Shown: piece by piece, positions 42,586 through 53,043 of the stretch
Position numbering within the stretch: position 1 is the first letter of the stretch
How the letters are laid out: each line of letters opens with the position of its first letter
NCBI GenBank assembly: GCA_016716005.1
Contig: JADJXE010000001.1
Coordinates: forward strand, 2,121,001 to 2,185,000
Direction of reading: 5' to 3'
From: Acidimicrobiales bacterium
Lineage (GTDB): Bacteria; Actinomycetota; Acidimicrobiia; Acidimicrobiales; JADJXE01
Length of the DNA stretch: 64,000 bases
The notes under the pieces: model-generated
Database searches by the model: none
Seen by the model: the letters and a program-made list of their open reading frames with translations, nothing else
Told to the model about the DNA's origin: nothing
Translations under genes and position numbers: made by a program

Positions 42586-43866
42586 GTGCCCGCAACGGTC
42601 GTCGTCGGGACGCAGTGGGGCGACGAGGGCAAGGGCAAGATCACCGACCTCGTGGCCAAGGAGATGCACCTGGTCGTGCGCTACCAGGGCGGGCACAACG
42701 CCGGTCACACCATCGTGGTCGACGGGGCCCGCTTCGCGCTGCAGCTGCTCCCGAGCGGGATCCTCTACGACCACATCACCCCGGTGATCGGCAACGGCGT
42801 GGTGGTGGATCCTGCGGTGCTGCTGGCCGAGATCGACCTGCTCACCGAGCAGGGCGTGGACTGCACCCGGCTCCGCGTGAGCGGCAACGCCCACCTGATC
42901 TTCCCCTACCACCAGGAGCTCGACCGCCTGGCCGAGCGCCGCCTCGGCCGCAGCAAGCTGGGGACCACCCGTCGGGGCATCGGCCCCACGTACGCCGACA
43001 AGGCCCTCCGGTCGGGTCTGCGGGTGCAGGACCTGCTCGACGCCAAGATCTTCAGCGAGAAGCTCGAGGTGGTGCTGAAGGAGAAGAACGCCATCCTGAG
43101 CCGCGTCCACAACCGGCTCCCGCTGTCGTTCGACGACCTGCGCGACCTGTACCTCGGCATCTACGCGCCCCGCATCGCCCCGTACATCGCCGACACCGTC
43201 ACCCTGGTCCACGAGGCCCTCGAGGCCGGCCAGCACGTGCTCCTGGAGGGGGCGCAGGCCACGTTCCTCGACCTCGACCACGGCACGTACCCCTTCGTGA
43301 CGTCGTCGAACCCGGTCGCCGGCGGGGCGTGCACGGGGGCCGGCATCGGCCCGCGTCACGTCGACCGGGTGATCGGGATCGCCAAGGCCTACGTCACCCG
43401 GGTGGGGTCCGGCCCGTTCCCCACCGAGCTGCACGACGAGGTCGGCGACCTGCTCGTCGAGCGGGGCCACGAGTACGGCACCAACACCGGTCGCCGCCGG
43501 CGCACCGGGTGGTTCGACGCGGTGATGCTGCGGCAGGCCGTCCGGCTCAACTCGCTGAGCGAGGTGGCCCTCACCAAGCTCGACGTGCTCGACAGCCTCG
43601 ACACCCTCCGGGTGTGCGTGGCCTACGACCTCGACGGCGAGCGCTTCGACCACCTCCCGTACCACCAGTCGGTGCTGCACAAGGTGCGCCCGGTGTACGT
43701 CGACCTCCCCGGGTGGCGGACCGATCTCACTCGGGCCACCGAGCTCGCCGACATCCCGGCGGCGGCCGGCGCCTACGTGGGGTTCCTGTCGGAGCAGATC
43801 GGCGTGCCGATCCGGCTCGTCGCGGTGGGGCCCGGCCGCGACCAGTTCGTGCAGTTCGCCGCCTGA
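42586..43866 (+). CDS. purA: Adenylosuccinate synthase
   Basis: 426 aa from GTG 42586 with AAGGAG seven bases upstream. It joins IMP and aspartate using GTP, the first step from IMP to AMP. The P-loop is GDEGKGKITD near residue 12, and QGGHNAGHTIV, GRRGIGPTYADKA-like TTRRGIGPTYADK and VTSSNPVAGG are further family motifs. It opens the purine cluster and is followed 11 bp later by purD. The promoter region lies between the hairpin at 42505-42535 and the start. Confidence 0.97.
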   Translation: MPATVVVGTQWGDEGKGKITDLVAKEMHLVVRYQGGHNAGHTIVVDGARFALQLLPSGILYDHITPVIGNGVVVDPAVLLAEIDLLTEQGVDCTRLRVSGNAHLIFPYHQELDRLAERRLGRSKLGTTRRGIGPTYADKALRSGLRVQDLLDAKIFSEKLEVVLKEKNAILSRVHNRLPLSFDDLRDLYLGIYAPRIAPYIADTVTLVHEALEAGQHVLLEGAQATFLDLDHGTYPFVTSSNPVAGGACTGAGIGPRHVDRVIGIAKAYVTRVGSGPFPTELHDEVGDLLVERGHEYGTNTGRRRRTGWFDAVMLRQAVRLNSLSEVALTKLDVLDSLDTLRVCVAYDLDGERFDHLPYHQSVLHKVRPVYVDLPGWRTDLTRATELADIPAAAGAYVGFLSEQIGVPIRLVAVGPGRDQFVQFAA

Positions 43867-43877
43867 GGAGCGGGCCG

Positions 43878-45101
43878 GTGCGGGTGTGCGTGGTCGGAGG
43901 CGGTGGGCGCGAGCACGCCCTCGCGGTGGCGCTGGGCCGCACCGCCGAGGTCGTGGTGACGCCCGGCAACCCGGGCATCCCCGGTTCGGTGGCGACGCCA
44001 CCCGAGGACGTTCCCGCTGATCTGGTCGTGGTGGGGCCCGAGGCCCCGCTCGTCGACGGGCTGGCCGACCGGCTCCGGGAGCGGGGGCGGCTGGTGTTCG
44101 GCCCCGGCGCCGACGGCGCCCGGCTCGAGGGTTCCAAGGCGTGGATGAAGGTGGTGCTGGCCGAGGCGGGCGTGCCCACCGCCCGCTCCGGCTCCTTCGA
44201 CGACGTCGAGCAGGCGGTGGCGTTCCTGCGGAGCCTGCCGGGGCTGTACGTGGTGAAGACCGACGGCCTGGCCGCCGGCAAGGGTGTGCTCGTGACCGAG
44301 TCGTTCGACGAGGCCGTCGACGACGTGCGGGCCAAGCTGTCCGGCGGCGCCTTCGGAGCCGCCGGCCGCCGGGTGGTCGTCGAGGAGGGCCTGCGGGGCC
44401 CCGAGCTGTCCGTGCTCTGCGTGTGCGACGGGCGGCGGGCCGTGGCTCTTCCCCCCGCCCAGGACTTCAAGCGGATCGGCGACGGCGACGCGGGGCCCAA
44501 CACGGGGGGCATGGGCGCCTACTCGCCGGTGCCGGTGGCCGGGCCGGCCGTGGTCGACGAGGTGATGCAACGGGCCGTGGAGCCCACCCTGGCCGCGCTG
44601 CGGGCGAGGGGCATCGACTACCGGGGCGTGCTGTACGCGGGGCTGATGCTCACGCCCGAGGGCCTCAAGGTCATCGAGTACAACGTCCGCTTCGGCGACC
44701 CCGAGGCGCAGGTCGTGCTCCCGCGGATCACCTCGGACCTGGCCGAGCTGCTGGCCGGGGCGGCGGCCGGGCGGGTCGGCGAGCCGCCGTCGGTGTCACC
44801 CGACGCCGCGGTCACGGTGGTGTGCGCGGCCGAGGGCTACCCGGCGTCGCCGCGCACGGGTGACGTGATCAAGGGCCTCGACCAGGCTCGCATGGTGGCC
44901 GGTGTCACCGTCTTCTGCGCCGGCGTGGCCGCCGGCCCCGCCGGCCGGCTCGTCACCGCCGGTGGCCGGGTGCTGGCCGTCACGGGGACGGGCCCCACGC
45001 TGGCGGGGGCGAGGGAGCGGGCCTACCGGGCGGTGGCCCTGCTGCGCTGGCCCGGCCTCCAGCACCGCACCGACATCGCGGCCGCGGCCGGCGGGGCGTG
45101 A
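43878..45101 (+). CDS. purD: Phosphoribosylamine-glycine ligase
   Basis: 407 aa from GTG 43878. The N-terminal nucleotide-binding segment VCVVGGGGREHALAVAL and VVVGPEAPLVDGLAD, the ATP-grasp core (KTDGLAAGKGVLV, EEGLRGPELSVL) and NVRFGDPEAQVVLPR are all present. It makes glycinamide ribonucleotide in step 2 of purine synthesis. It lies 11 bp after purA and ends 7 bp from a convergent small gene. The length is slightly below the usual 420 residues. Confidence 0.97.
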   Translation: MRVCVVGGGGREHALAVALGRTAEVVVTPGNPGIPGSVATPPEDVPADLVVVGPEAPLVDGLADRLRERGRLVFGPGADGARLEGSKAWMKVVLAEAGVPTARSGSFDDVEQAVAFLRSLPGLYVVKTDGLAAGKGVLVTESFDEAVDDVRAKLSGGAFGAAGRRVVVEEGLRGPELSVLCVCDGRRAVALPPAQDFKRIGDGDAGPNTGGMGAYSPVPVAGPAVVDEVMQRAVEPTLAALRARGIDYRGVLYAGLMLTPEGLKVIEYNVRFGDPEAQVVLPRITSDLAELLAGAAAGRVGEPPSVSPDAAVTVVCAAEGYPASPRTGDVIKGLDQARMVAGVTVFCAGVAAGPAGRLVTAGGRVLAVTGTGPTLAGARERAYRAVALLRWPGLQHRTDIAAAAGGA

Positions 45102-45108
45102 GCCGGTG

Positions 45109-45543
45109 TCAGGTCGCCCAGTCGATCGAGGGGGTGCCCGACACGCTCGGGAGGTGCGAGGCGGCCTCGGCCTCGTCGAACGACGTGGTCGGCGCCAGCT
45201 CGATCCGCAGGGGATCGGGGTCGGCTCCCTCCGTGGCCTCCGCCAGGAGCCGCCGCCGCAGCTCGAGGTCGCGGGGGCGGAGCCTGCCGTGGTGGTGCGA
45301 GTGGGTCCGGCGCACCCCGCCGACGGCCAGGGCGCAGGTGAGGCACATGGCGGGGCGGCGGTCGCCGAACGGGTAGACGAGGCAGTCGGCGCAGAACCCG
45401 ACCCCGCACTCGCCGCACACGTCGGTCGCCAGCGCGAAGGGGTGCCGAGCGCACCGAGCGTCGATGGCACCACCGAAGTCGTCCCCACCTCTGCGAACCC
45501 GGAACATGCCCTCGACCTCCTCCGCCTTCGATCCCCGTTGCAT
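45109..45543 (-). CDS. Small zinc-finger (B-box-like) protein inside the purine cluster
   Basis: 144 aa if started at ATG 45543; ATG 45507 is an alternative. A Cys/His-rich segment CARHPFALATDVCGECGVGF, then CADCLVYPF and MCLTCAL, forms a B-box-like zinc-binding module (about residues 30-80). The rest is charged and helical with RRTHSHHHGRL. I do not recognise a specific family beyond the zinc module. It is on the opposite strand between purD and purB, so it is not part of the operon. Role unknown. Confidence 0.75.
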   Translation of the reverse strand: MQRGSKAEEVEGMFRVRRGGDDFGGAIDARCARHPFALATDVCGECGVGFCADCLVYPFGDRRPAMCLTCALAVGGVRRTHSHHHGRLRPRDLELRRRLLAEATEGADPDPLRIELAPTTSFDEAEAASHLPSVSGTPSIDWAT

Positions 45544-45587
45544 GTCGGCATGTTGGCGGCCACCCTTGACCGCGAAGGAGGCGCGAG

Positions 45588-46888
<1,301 letters not shown>

Positions 46889-46892
<4 letters not shown>

Positions 46893-47788
46893 GCGCGGGG
46901 TTGGCGCTGCCGCACCTGCACTCCGGGAAGGTGCGCGACGTCTACGACGCCGGTGACGACCACCTGCTGATCGTCGCCTCCGACCGGCTCTCGGCCTTCG
47001 ACGTGGTGATGGTGGAGCCGATCCCCGACAAGGGCCGGGTGCTCACGGCCATGACGGCCTTCTGGTGCGCCGAGCTGGCCGACGTGGCGCCGAGCCACCT
47101 CGTCTCGACGGAGCTGGCCGACCTGCCCGAGCCGGCGCGCCGGCCCGAGCTGGCCGGACGGGTGATGCTGGTGCGGCGGGCCAGGATGCTGCCGATCGAG
47201 TGCATCGTGCGGGGCTACCTGGCCGGCTCCGGCTGGAAGGAGTACCGCGACTCCGGCACCCTCCACGGCACCCCGTACCCGCGGGGGCTCCGCCAGAGCG
47301 ACCGCCTCCCCGAGCCGGTGTTCACGCCCTCCACCAAGGCGGCCGACGGCACCCACGACGTGAACCTGTCGTTCGACGAGGCCGAGCGCCTGGTGGGCCG
47401 AGAGGTGGCGGAGCGGGCCCGCGAGGTGTCGCTGGCCCTGTACCGGCGCGGCGCGGCGCGGGCGGCCGAGCGGGGGATCATCGTGGCCGACACCAAGTTC
47501 GAGCTCGGCTTCGTCGACGGCGAGCTGGTCGTGGCCGACGAGATCCTCACCCCCGACTCGTCGAGGTTCTGGCCCGCCGACGGCTGGGTGCCCGGCGAGG
47601 TGCCCCCCTCGTTCGACAAGCAGCCCGTGCGCGACTACCTCGACGCCCTCGACTGGGACAAGTCGCCCCCGCCGCCTCCGCTGCCCGACGAGGTCGTGGC
47701 GGCGACCCGGCGGCGCTACGTCGAGGCCTACGAGCGCATCACCCGGCTGTCCTTCGCCGCCTGGCCCGGTGGGCCGGCGGAGCCGTGA
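46889..47788 (+). CDS. purC: SAICAR synthase
   Basis: 299 aa from GTG 46889, overlapping the purB stop. It condenses CAIR with aspartate using ATP. HSGKVRDVYDAGDDHLLIVASDRLSAF (quoted in two parts as GKVRDVYDAGDDHLL and ASDRLSAFDVV), ECIVRGYLAGSGWKEY and FELGFVDGELVVADEILTPD (GFVDGELVVADEILTPDSSR) are the family motifs. The length matches the longer actinobacterial enzyme. It is 12 bp before purS. Confidence 0.97.
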
Positions 47789-47800
47789 GAGCATGGCCCC

Positions 47801-48073
47801 ATGACGTTCTCGGTCCTCGTCGAGGTCCGCCTGCGCGCCGGGGTCGCCGATCCCCAGGGCGCCACGATCGAGCGCTCGCTCCCAACGCTCGGGTTCCCGG
47901 GCGTCCGCGGGGTTCGGGTGGGCAAGGCCATCCGCTTCCACCTGGAGGCGGCCGACGAGGCCGCCGCACGCGCCGAGGTCGACGACCTGTGCCGGCGCTT
48001 CCTCACCAACCCGGTCATCGAGGACGCGGTGGTCACCGTCGAGCCGGCCGCCGAGCGGCTCGCGCGCCGATGA
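47801..48073 (+). CDS. purS: FGAR amidotransferase subunit PurS
   Basis: 90 aa from ATG 47801, a usual PurS length. FSVLVEVRLRAGVADPQGAT and PGVRGVRVGKAIRFHLEA are recognisable. PurS bridges PurQ and the small PurL in the three-part formylglycinamidine ribonucleotide synthase. The gene overlaps purQ by four bases (ATGA). Having purS here is consistent with the small purL downstream. Confidence 0.94.
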   Translation: MTFSVLVEVRLRAGVADPQGATIERSLPTLGFPGVRGVRVGKAIRFHLEAADEAAARAEVDDLCRRFLTNPVIEDAVVTVEPAAERLARR

Positions 48074-48744
48074 GCGCCCGGGTCGGGGTCGTGCTGTTCC
48101 CCGGCTCCAACTGCGAGGCCGACGTGGTCGAGGTGGTGCGCGACCTGGGGGGCGAGGCCGAGGTGGTCTGGCACGGGTCGACGGCGCTGGGCGACGTCGA
48201 CGCCGTGGTCCTGCCGGGCGGCTTCGCCCACGGCGACTACCTGCGCACCGGGGCCATCGCCCGGTTCTCCCCGGTCATGACAGCGGTGAGCGGGTTCGCG
48301 GCGGCCGGTGGCCCGGTCGTCGGGATCTGCAACGGCTTCCAGATCCTCACCGAGGCCGGTCTCCTCCCGGGGGCCCTCCAGAAGAACCGCGGGCTGAAGT
48401 TCGTGTGTGCCACCGTGGCCGTCCGGGTGGAGACGTCGGCATCGGTGCTGACGGCCGAGGTGGCGTCGGGCACGGTGCTGCACGTCCCCGTCAACCACTT
48501 CGAGGGCAACTACACGTGCAGCCCCGAGACGCTGGCCGAGCTCCGTGCCGACGATCGGGTCGTGGTGCGCTATGTCGACAACCCCAACGGGTCGGTCGAC
48601 GACATCGCCGGCGTGTGCTCCGCCGGGCGCAACGTGGTGGGGCTCATGCCCCATCCCGAGCGAGCGTGCCATCCCCTGCTCGGCTCGACGGACGGCGTGC
48701 CCCTGGTGCGGTCGCTCCTGGCGTCGGCCGGCGCCCGAGCCTGA
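48070..48744 (+). CDS. purQ: FGAR amidotransferase glutaminase subunit PurQ
   Basis: 224 aa. Class I glutamine amidotransferase with nucleophile Cys in VVGICNGFQIL near residue 85, and the His-Glu pair in GLMPHPERACHP. VLFPGSNCEADVV is the usual start. It releases ammonia from glutamine for PurL. It ends 13 bp from a convergent unknown gene that separates it from purL. Confidence 0.97.
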   Translation: MSARVGVVLFPGSNCEADVVEVVRDLGGEAEVVWHGSTALGDVDAVVLPGGFAHGDYLRTGAIARFSPVMTAVSGFAAAGGPVVGICNGFQILTEAGLLPGALQKNRGLKFVCATVAVRVETSASVLTAEVASGTVLHVPVNHFEGNYTCSPETLAELRADDRVVVRYVDNPNGSVDDIAGVCSAGRNVVGLMPHPERACHPLLGSTDGVPLVRSLLASAGARA

Positions 48745-48757
48745 GCGCCGAGGCCGA

Positions 48758-49177
48758 TCAGCCGCCCCGGCCGATCCCGGCCCGCTTGAGCACCGCGGCG
48801 GGCACCCCCACCTCGCGCCATGCGGCATAGGAGATGCCCTTGCGCTCGCCGTAGCCCTTGGCGGCGGCGGCGAAGGCGTCCTCGAGCTCGGTGAGGTCGA
48901 CGGTCTCGGCCATGCCCGCCAGCTCCTCGGTGAGATCCTGGCGTTCCTGCACGAGCTGGAGCCTCTTCAGCGGGTCGGCACCCGACAGCTGGGACTCGAT
49001 GCCGGCGAGGCGCTTCTTGATCGAGTCCGGCGTGCGCTTGCGTCCTCGCTTCGGCCGGTGATCCTCGAGCGCTTTGAGGTAATTGCGGACGGCCCGACCT
49101 TCGGCACGGCCTCGGGCGAGGGCCTCTTTGTGCTCGTCGGTCATCGAGGGCGGACGGCGGGTCTTGGTGGCGGTCAT
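48758..49177 (-). CDS. Conserved small basic protein of unknown function
   Basis: 139 aa from ATG 49177, which has GAGGA eight bases upstream. Upstream in-frame codons reach purL and are rejected. The N-terminus is Lys/Arg-rich (TATKTRRPPSMTDEHKEAL and KRGRKRTPDSIKKRLAG). A central coiled coil follows (LKRLQLVQERQDLTEELAGM), and the end YGERKGISYAAWREVGVPAA is strikingly conserved-looking, resembling the start of a DNA- or RNA-binding fold. I recognise no named family. It lies reversed between purQ and purL and shares a 157-bp divergent region with purL. Confidence 0.7.
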   Translation of the reverse strand: MTATKTRRPPSMTDEHKEALARGRAEGRAVRNYLKALEDHRPKRGRKRTPDSIKKRLAGIESQLSGADPLKRLQLVQERQDLTEELAGMAETVDLTELEDAFAAAAKGYGERKGISYAAWREVGVPAAVLKRAGIGRGG

Positions 49178-49334
49178 CGGGTGAATCCTCGCGGTTGGCA
49201 TTGCCTCGTTGCAAGCACGCTCGCGCCCGGCATTGATGCTCGACACCGTGTCGAGATTCTGCGGATCGCGCGCCAGCCGTTGCTGCCGGTCAGCCCGACC
49301 GGCGCGGGCGGCGCCCTCCGGTAGGTTGGCGACC

Positions 49335-51548
49335 GTGCCCGCGCAGCAGCAGCCTCTCCACCGGGCCCTCGGCCTCACCGACGACGAGCTGGCCGCCATC
49401 GAGCGGATCCTCGGCCGGACGCCCAACCACCTCGAGCTGGCCATGTACGCGGTGATGTGGTCGGAGCACTGCTCCTACAAGTCGTCGCGGCTCCACCTGC
49501 GCCGCTTGCCCACCGAGGCGCCGTGGGTGCTGGTCGGGCCGGGCGAGAACGCCGGGGTGATCGACGTCGGCGACGGCATCGCCGCGGCCATCCGGATCGA
49601 GAGCCACAACCACCCTTCGGCGATCGAGCCGTACCAGGGTGCGGCCACGGGCGTGGGCGGGATCCTCCGCGACATCTTCACGATGGGTGCCCGGCCGATC
49701 GCCCTGATGGATCCGCTGCGCTTCGGGCCGCTCGACCACGCCCGCAGCCGCTGGGTCGCCGAGGGGGTGGTGAGCGGGATCTCCGGCTACGGCAACTCCG
49801 TGGGCGTCCCCACCGTCGGCGGGGAGGTCGTGTTCGACGAGACGTACGCCGAGAACCCGCTGGTGAACGTGCTGTGCCTGGGCCTGCTGCCCACCGAGCG
49901 ACTGGTGCTGGGACAGGCCAGCGGGGTCGGCAACCTGGCGGTGCTCCTGGGCTCCACCACGGGGCGCGACGGCATCGGTGGCGTGAGCGTGCTGGCCTCG
50001 GCCGGCTTCGCCGACGAGGAGACCGACGCGTCGAAGCGACCCAGCGTGCAGGTGGGCGACCCCTTCGAGGAGAAGCGGCTCATCGAGGCGTGCCTCGAGC
50101 TGCTCGACGCCGGCCTGGTGGTCGGCATCCAGGACCTCGGGGGGGCCGGCCTCACCTGCGCCACCAGCGAGACGGCGTCGCGCGGCCGCGTCGGCATGGA
50201 CGTCGACGTCCGCGCCGTGCCGAGGCGCGAACCGGGCATGGAGCCCTTCGAGGTGCTCACCAGCGAGAGCCAGGAGCGCATGCTGGCGATCGTCGAGCCG
50301 GCCGGCCTCGACCGGGTCCTCGAGATCTGCGCTCGCTGGGACGTGCGCGCCACCGTGGTGGGCAGGGTCACCGACGGGTGGGAGCTGCGGATCCTGGACG
50401 GCTTCGACGGCGAGGTGCTGGCCGACGTGCCGGCCGCGTCGCTGCACGAGGACGCCCCCCTGTACGACCGGCCGCGCCGGGCACCCGAGCGGGATCCCGC
50501 CGCGGTCGACCCCGCCTCGCAGACCGACGGGGTCGACGCCGGCGCCGACCTGCTCGGCATGCTCTGCGACCCGGCGTGGGTGTACCGCCAGTTCGACCAC
50601 CAGCTCTTCCTGAACACCGTCGAGGCTCCCGGGGGGGACGCCGCCGTGCTCCGGCTGAAGCACCCGGCCACGGGGGTCGACACCGGCCGGGGCCTCGGCC
50701 TCACCACCGACGGCAACCACCGCTGGTGCGCCGTCGACCCCCGCGCCGGCACCGCGCTCGTGGTGGCCGAGGCCACGCTCAACCTGGCGTGCGTCGGCGC
50801 TCGCCACCGTGCGCTGGTCAACTGCCTGAACTTCGGGAACCCCGAGCACCCGGAGGTGATGTGGCAGCTCTCCGAGGCCATCGACGGCATGGCCGAGACC
50901 TGCCTGGCCCTCGACCTCCCCGTTGTGGGTGGCAACGTCAGCCTCTACAACGAGAGCCGGGGCCGCGACATCGACCCGACCCCGATCGTGGGTGTCCTCG
51001 GCGTGATCGACCGCCTCGAGCGACGACCGCCGGGCGTGCGGCTCGTCGACGGCGGCCGGGTGCTCACGATCGGCCCCGGCCAGGCGGCACTCGGCGGCTC
51101 GGAATGGGCGTGGCGGCGAGGGGCCCGCGGCGGGGCGCTGCCCTCCCTCGACCTCGCGCTCCATGCCCGCGTGCTCGACCTGGTGCGCGAGCTCGTGCTC
51201 GAGGGGCTCCTCGCCGGCGTGCACGACGTGGCCGGAGGCGGGTTCGCGGTGGCGCTGGCCGAGATGGCGGTGCGGGGCGGGGTGGGGGCCAGGGTCGTCG
51301 GCCCGGCCTCCGTCGCCGAGGCCTTCACGGAGGCGCCCTCGCAGGTGATCGCCTGCGCCGAGCCCGACGTGGCCCAGGAGGTCGCCCGCCGGGCGGCCGC
51401 GGCCGGGGTGCCGGTGGCCCTCGTCGGGGGGTGCGGCGGGGACCGGCTCGTGCTGGAGGGCCTGCTCGACGTGAGCCTCGCCGACGCCACCGCTTCGTGG
51501 CGCGATCGGTTGCCGACGGCGTTCGGCACCGGGGCGCTCCATGACTGA
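49335..51548 (+). CDS. purL: FGAR amidotransferase synthetase subunit (small PurL)
   Basis: 737 aa, the small PurL type. It phosphorylates and amidates FGAR using ATP and ammonia from PurQ. AMYAVMWSEHCSYKSSRLHL, ESHNHPSAIEPYQGAATGVG, GGEVVFDETYAENPLVNV and SESQERMLAIV are conserved motifs. GTG 49335 follows TAGGTT (49322-49327) by exactly 7 bases with no ribosome site, so the mRNA is probably leaderless. It therefore has its own promoter, separate from purQ. Its end overlaps purF by 8 bp. Confidence 0.97.
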   Translation: MPAQQQPLHRALGLTDDELAAIERILGRTPNHLELAMYAVMWSEHCSYKSSRLHLRRLPTEAPWVLVGPGENAGVIDVGDGIAAAIRIESHNHPSAIEPYQGAATGVGGILRDIFTMGARPIALMDPLRFGPLDHARSRWVAEGVVSGISGYGNSVGVPTVGGEVVFDETYAENPLVNVLCLGLLPTERLVLGQASGVGNLAVLLGSTTGRDGIGGVSVLASAGFADEETDASKRPSVQVGDPFEEKRLIEACLELLDAGLVVGIQDLGGAGLTCATSETASRGRVGMDVDVRAVPRREPGMEPFEVLTSESQERMLAIVEPAGLDRVLEICARWDVRATVVGRVTDGWELRILDGFDGEVLADVPAASLHEDAPLYDRPRRAPERDPAAVDPASQTDGVDAGADLLGMLCDPAWVYRQFDHQLFLNTVEAPGGDAAVLRLKHPATGVDTGRGLGLTTDGNHRWCAVDPRAGTALVVAEATLNLACVGARHRALVNCLNFGNPEHPEVMWQLSEAIDGMAETCLALDLPVVGGNVSLYNESRGRDIDPTPIVGVLGVIDRLERRPPGVRLVDGGRVLTIGPGQAALGGSEWAWRRGARGGALPSLDLALHARVLDLVRELVLEGLLAGVHDVAGGGFAVALAEMAVRGGVGARVVGPASVAEAFTEAPSQVIACAEPDVAQEVARRAAAAGVPVALVGGCGGDRLVLEGLLDVSLADATASWRDRLPTAFGTGALHD

Positions 51549-53043
51549 TCGGTCCTACGATGGAGAGGTGGTCGTCGCCGACGCCGACACGCCGAAGGAG
51601 GCCTGCGGGGTCTTCGGTGTGTACGCCCCCGGTCAGCCGGTGGCGCACCTGACGTACCTGGGTCTGTACGCCCTGCAGCACCGCGGCCAGGAGTCGGCGG
51701 GCATGTCGGTGAGCGACGGCCGGCTGCTCACCGTCGTGAAGGACATGGGCCTCGTCTCCAACGCCTTCGACGATCGCACCCTGGCCGCCCTCGCCGGGCA
51801 CCTGGCCATCGGCCACACCCGCTACTCGACCACCGGGTCGAGCACGTGGCAGAACGCCCAGCCGGTGTACCGCGACACCGGCGCCGGTGGCTTCGCCCTC
51901 GGCCACAACGGCAACCTGGTGAACACCAACGACCTGGCCGTGGAGCTGGGCGCGCTGCCCGGCACCATCACCAGCGACACCGACCTCATCGCCGAGCTGC
52001 TGGCGGCCGAGGTGCGCGCCGGCGACGACTCCGGCGAGTCGCACGACCTCGAGTGGGCCTTGGAGCAGGTGGTCCCCCGCCTGCGCGGGGCCTTCTCCCT
52101 CGTGCTCATGGACGAGCGGCGGATCGTGGGCGTGCGCGACCCCAACGGCTTCCGACCGCTGTGCCTCGGCCGCCTGGGCAGCGGTTGGGTGCTCGCGTCC
52201 GAGACCCCGGCCCTCGACATCGTGGGGGCGCACTTCGTGCGCGAGCTCGATCCGGGCGAGATGGTGGTCATCGACGCCTCGGGCCCCCGATCGGTCGCCC
52301 TGTTCGCCGCCGAGCAGATCGATCCGACGCTCTGCCTGTTCGAGTTCGTCTACTTCGCCCGCCCCGACAGCCAGCTCTACGGACGCAACGTGCAGGCGGC
52401 GCGCAAGCGGATGGGTCGGCTGCTCGCCGAGCAGGCGCCCCTGTCGCCGGACCCCACCGGCCTCGACCGGCCGGCCATGGTGATGCCGGTGCCCGAGTCG
52501 GGCATCCCCGCGGCCCAGGGCTACGCCGAGGCCAGCGGCATCCCCTACGGCGACGGCCTCGTGAAGAACCGCTACATAGGCCGCACGTTCATCGCTCCCA
52601 GCCAGGAGCTGCGCGCCATGGCGGTGCGGATGAAGCTCAACCCCATCCGAGAGGCCATCGCCGGGAAGCGGCTCGTCGTGGTCGACGACTCGATCGTGCG
52701 CGGCACCACCACCCGGGCGATGGTCGCGATGCTGCGGGAGTCGGGCGCGGCCGAGGTGCACCTGCGGGTGTCGTCGCCGCCCTACCGCTGGCCCTGCTAC
52801 TACGGCATGGACACGGGTGAGCGGGGTGAGCTGCTGGCGGCCAACCTCACGGTCGACGAGATCCGCGACTACCTGGGCGTCGACACGCTGTCGTACCTGG
52901 CCCTCGACCGCCTGCTCGCGGCCACCGGGGCCAGCGGCGCGGGCTTCTGCACGGCCTGCCTCACCGGTGAGTACCCGGTGGACCTGCCCGTGCTCGTGGG
53001 CAAGCGGGTGCTCGAGGCGGAGGGCGTCGCGGCGCGTGGGTGA
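51541..53043 (+). CDS. purF: Amidophosphoribosyltransferase
   Basis: 500 aa. It makes phosphoribosylamine from PRPP and glutamine, the first committed purine step. Cys22 in PKEACGVFGVY is the nucleophile exposed after removal of a 21-residue propeptide. VVDDSIVRGTTTRAM is the PRPP-binding loop. CYYGMDTG and GFCTACLTGEYP hold cysteines for the oxygen-sensitive [4Fe-4S] cluster of the Bacillus type. It overlaps purL at its start and purM at its end by 8 bp each. Confidence 0.97.
   Translation: MTDRSYDGEVVVADADTPKEACGVFGVYAPGQPVAHLTYLGLYALQHRGQESAGMSVSDGRLLTVVKDMGLVSNAFDDRTLAALAGHLAIGHTRYSTTGSSTWQNAQPVYRDTGAGGFALGHNGNLVNTNDLAVELGALPGTITSDTDLIAELLAAEVRAGDDSGESHDLEWALEQVVPRLRGAFSLVLMDERRIVGVRDPNGFRPLCLGRLGSGWVLASETPALDIVGAHFVRELDPGEMVVIDASGPRSVALFAAEQIDPTLCLFEFVYFARPDSQLYGRNVQAARKRMGRLLAEQAPLSPDPTGLDRPAMVMPVPESGIPAAQGYAEASGIPYGDGLVKNRYIGRTFIAPSQELRAMAVRMKLNPIREAIAGKRLVVVDDSIVRGTTTRAMVAMLRESGAAEVHLRVSSPPYRWPCYYGMDTGERGELLAANLTVDEIRDYLGVDTLSYLALDRLLAATGASGAGFCTACLTGEYPVDLPVLVGKRVLEAEGVAARG

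Noticed and set aside
48070..48744. Long reverse-strand open frames over the purine and chaperone genes
   Set aside because: Very high GC leaves long shadow frames with low-complexity Gly/Arg/Val sequence and no recognisable domain.
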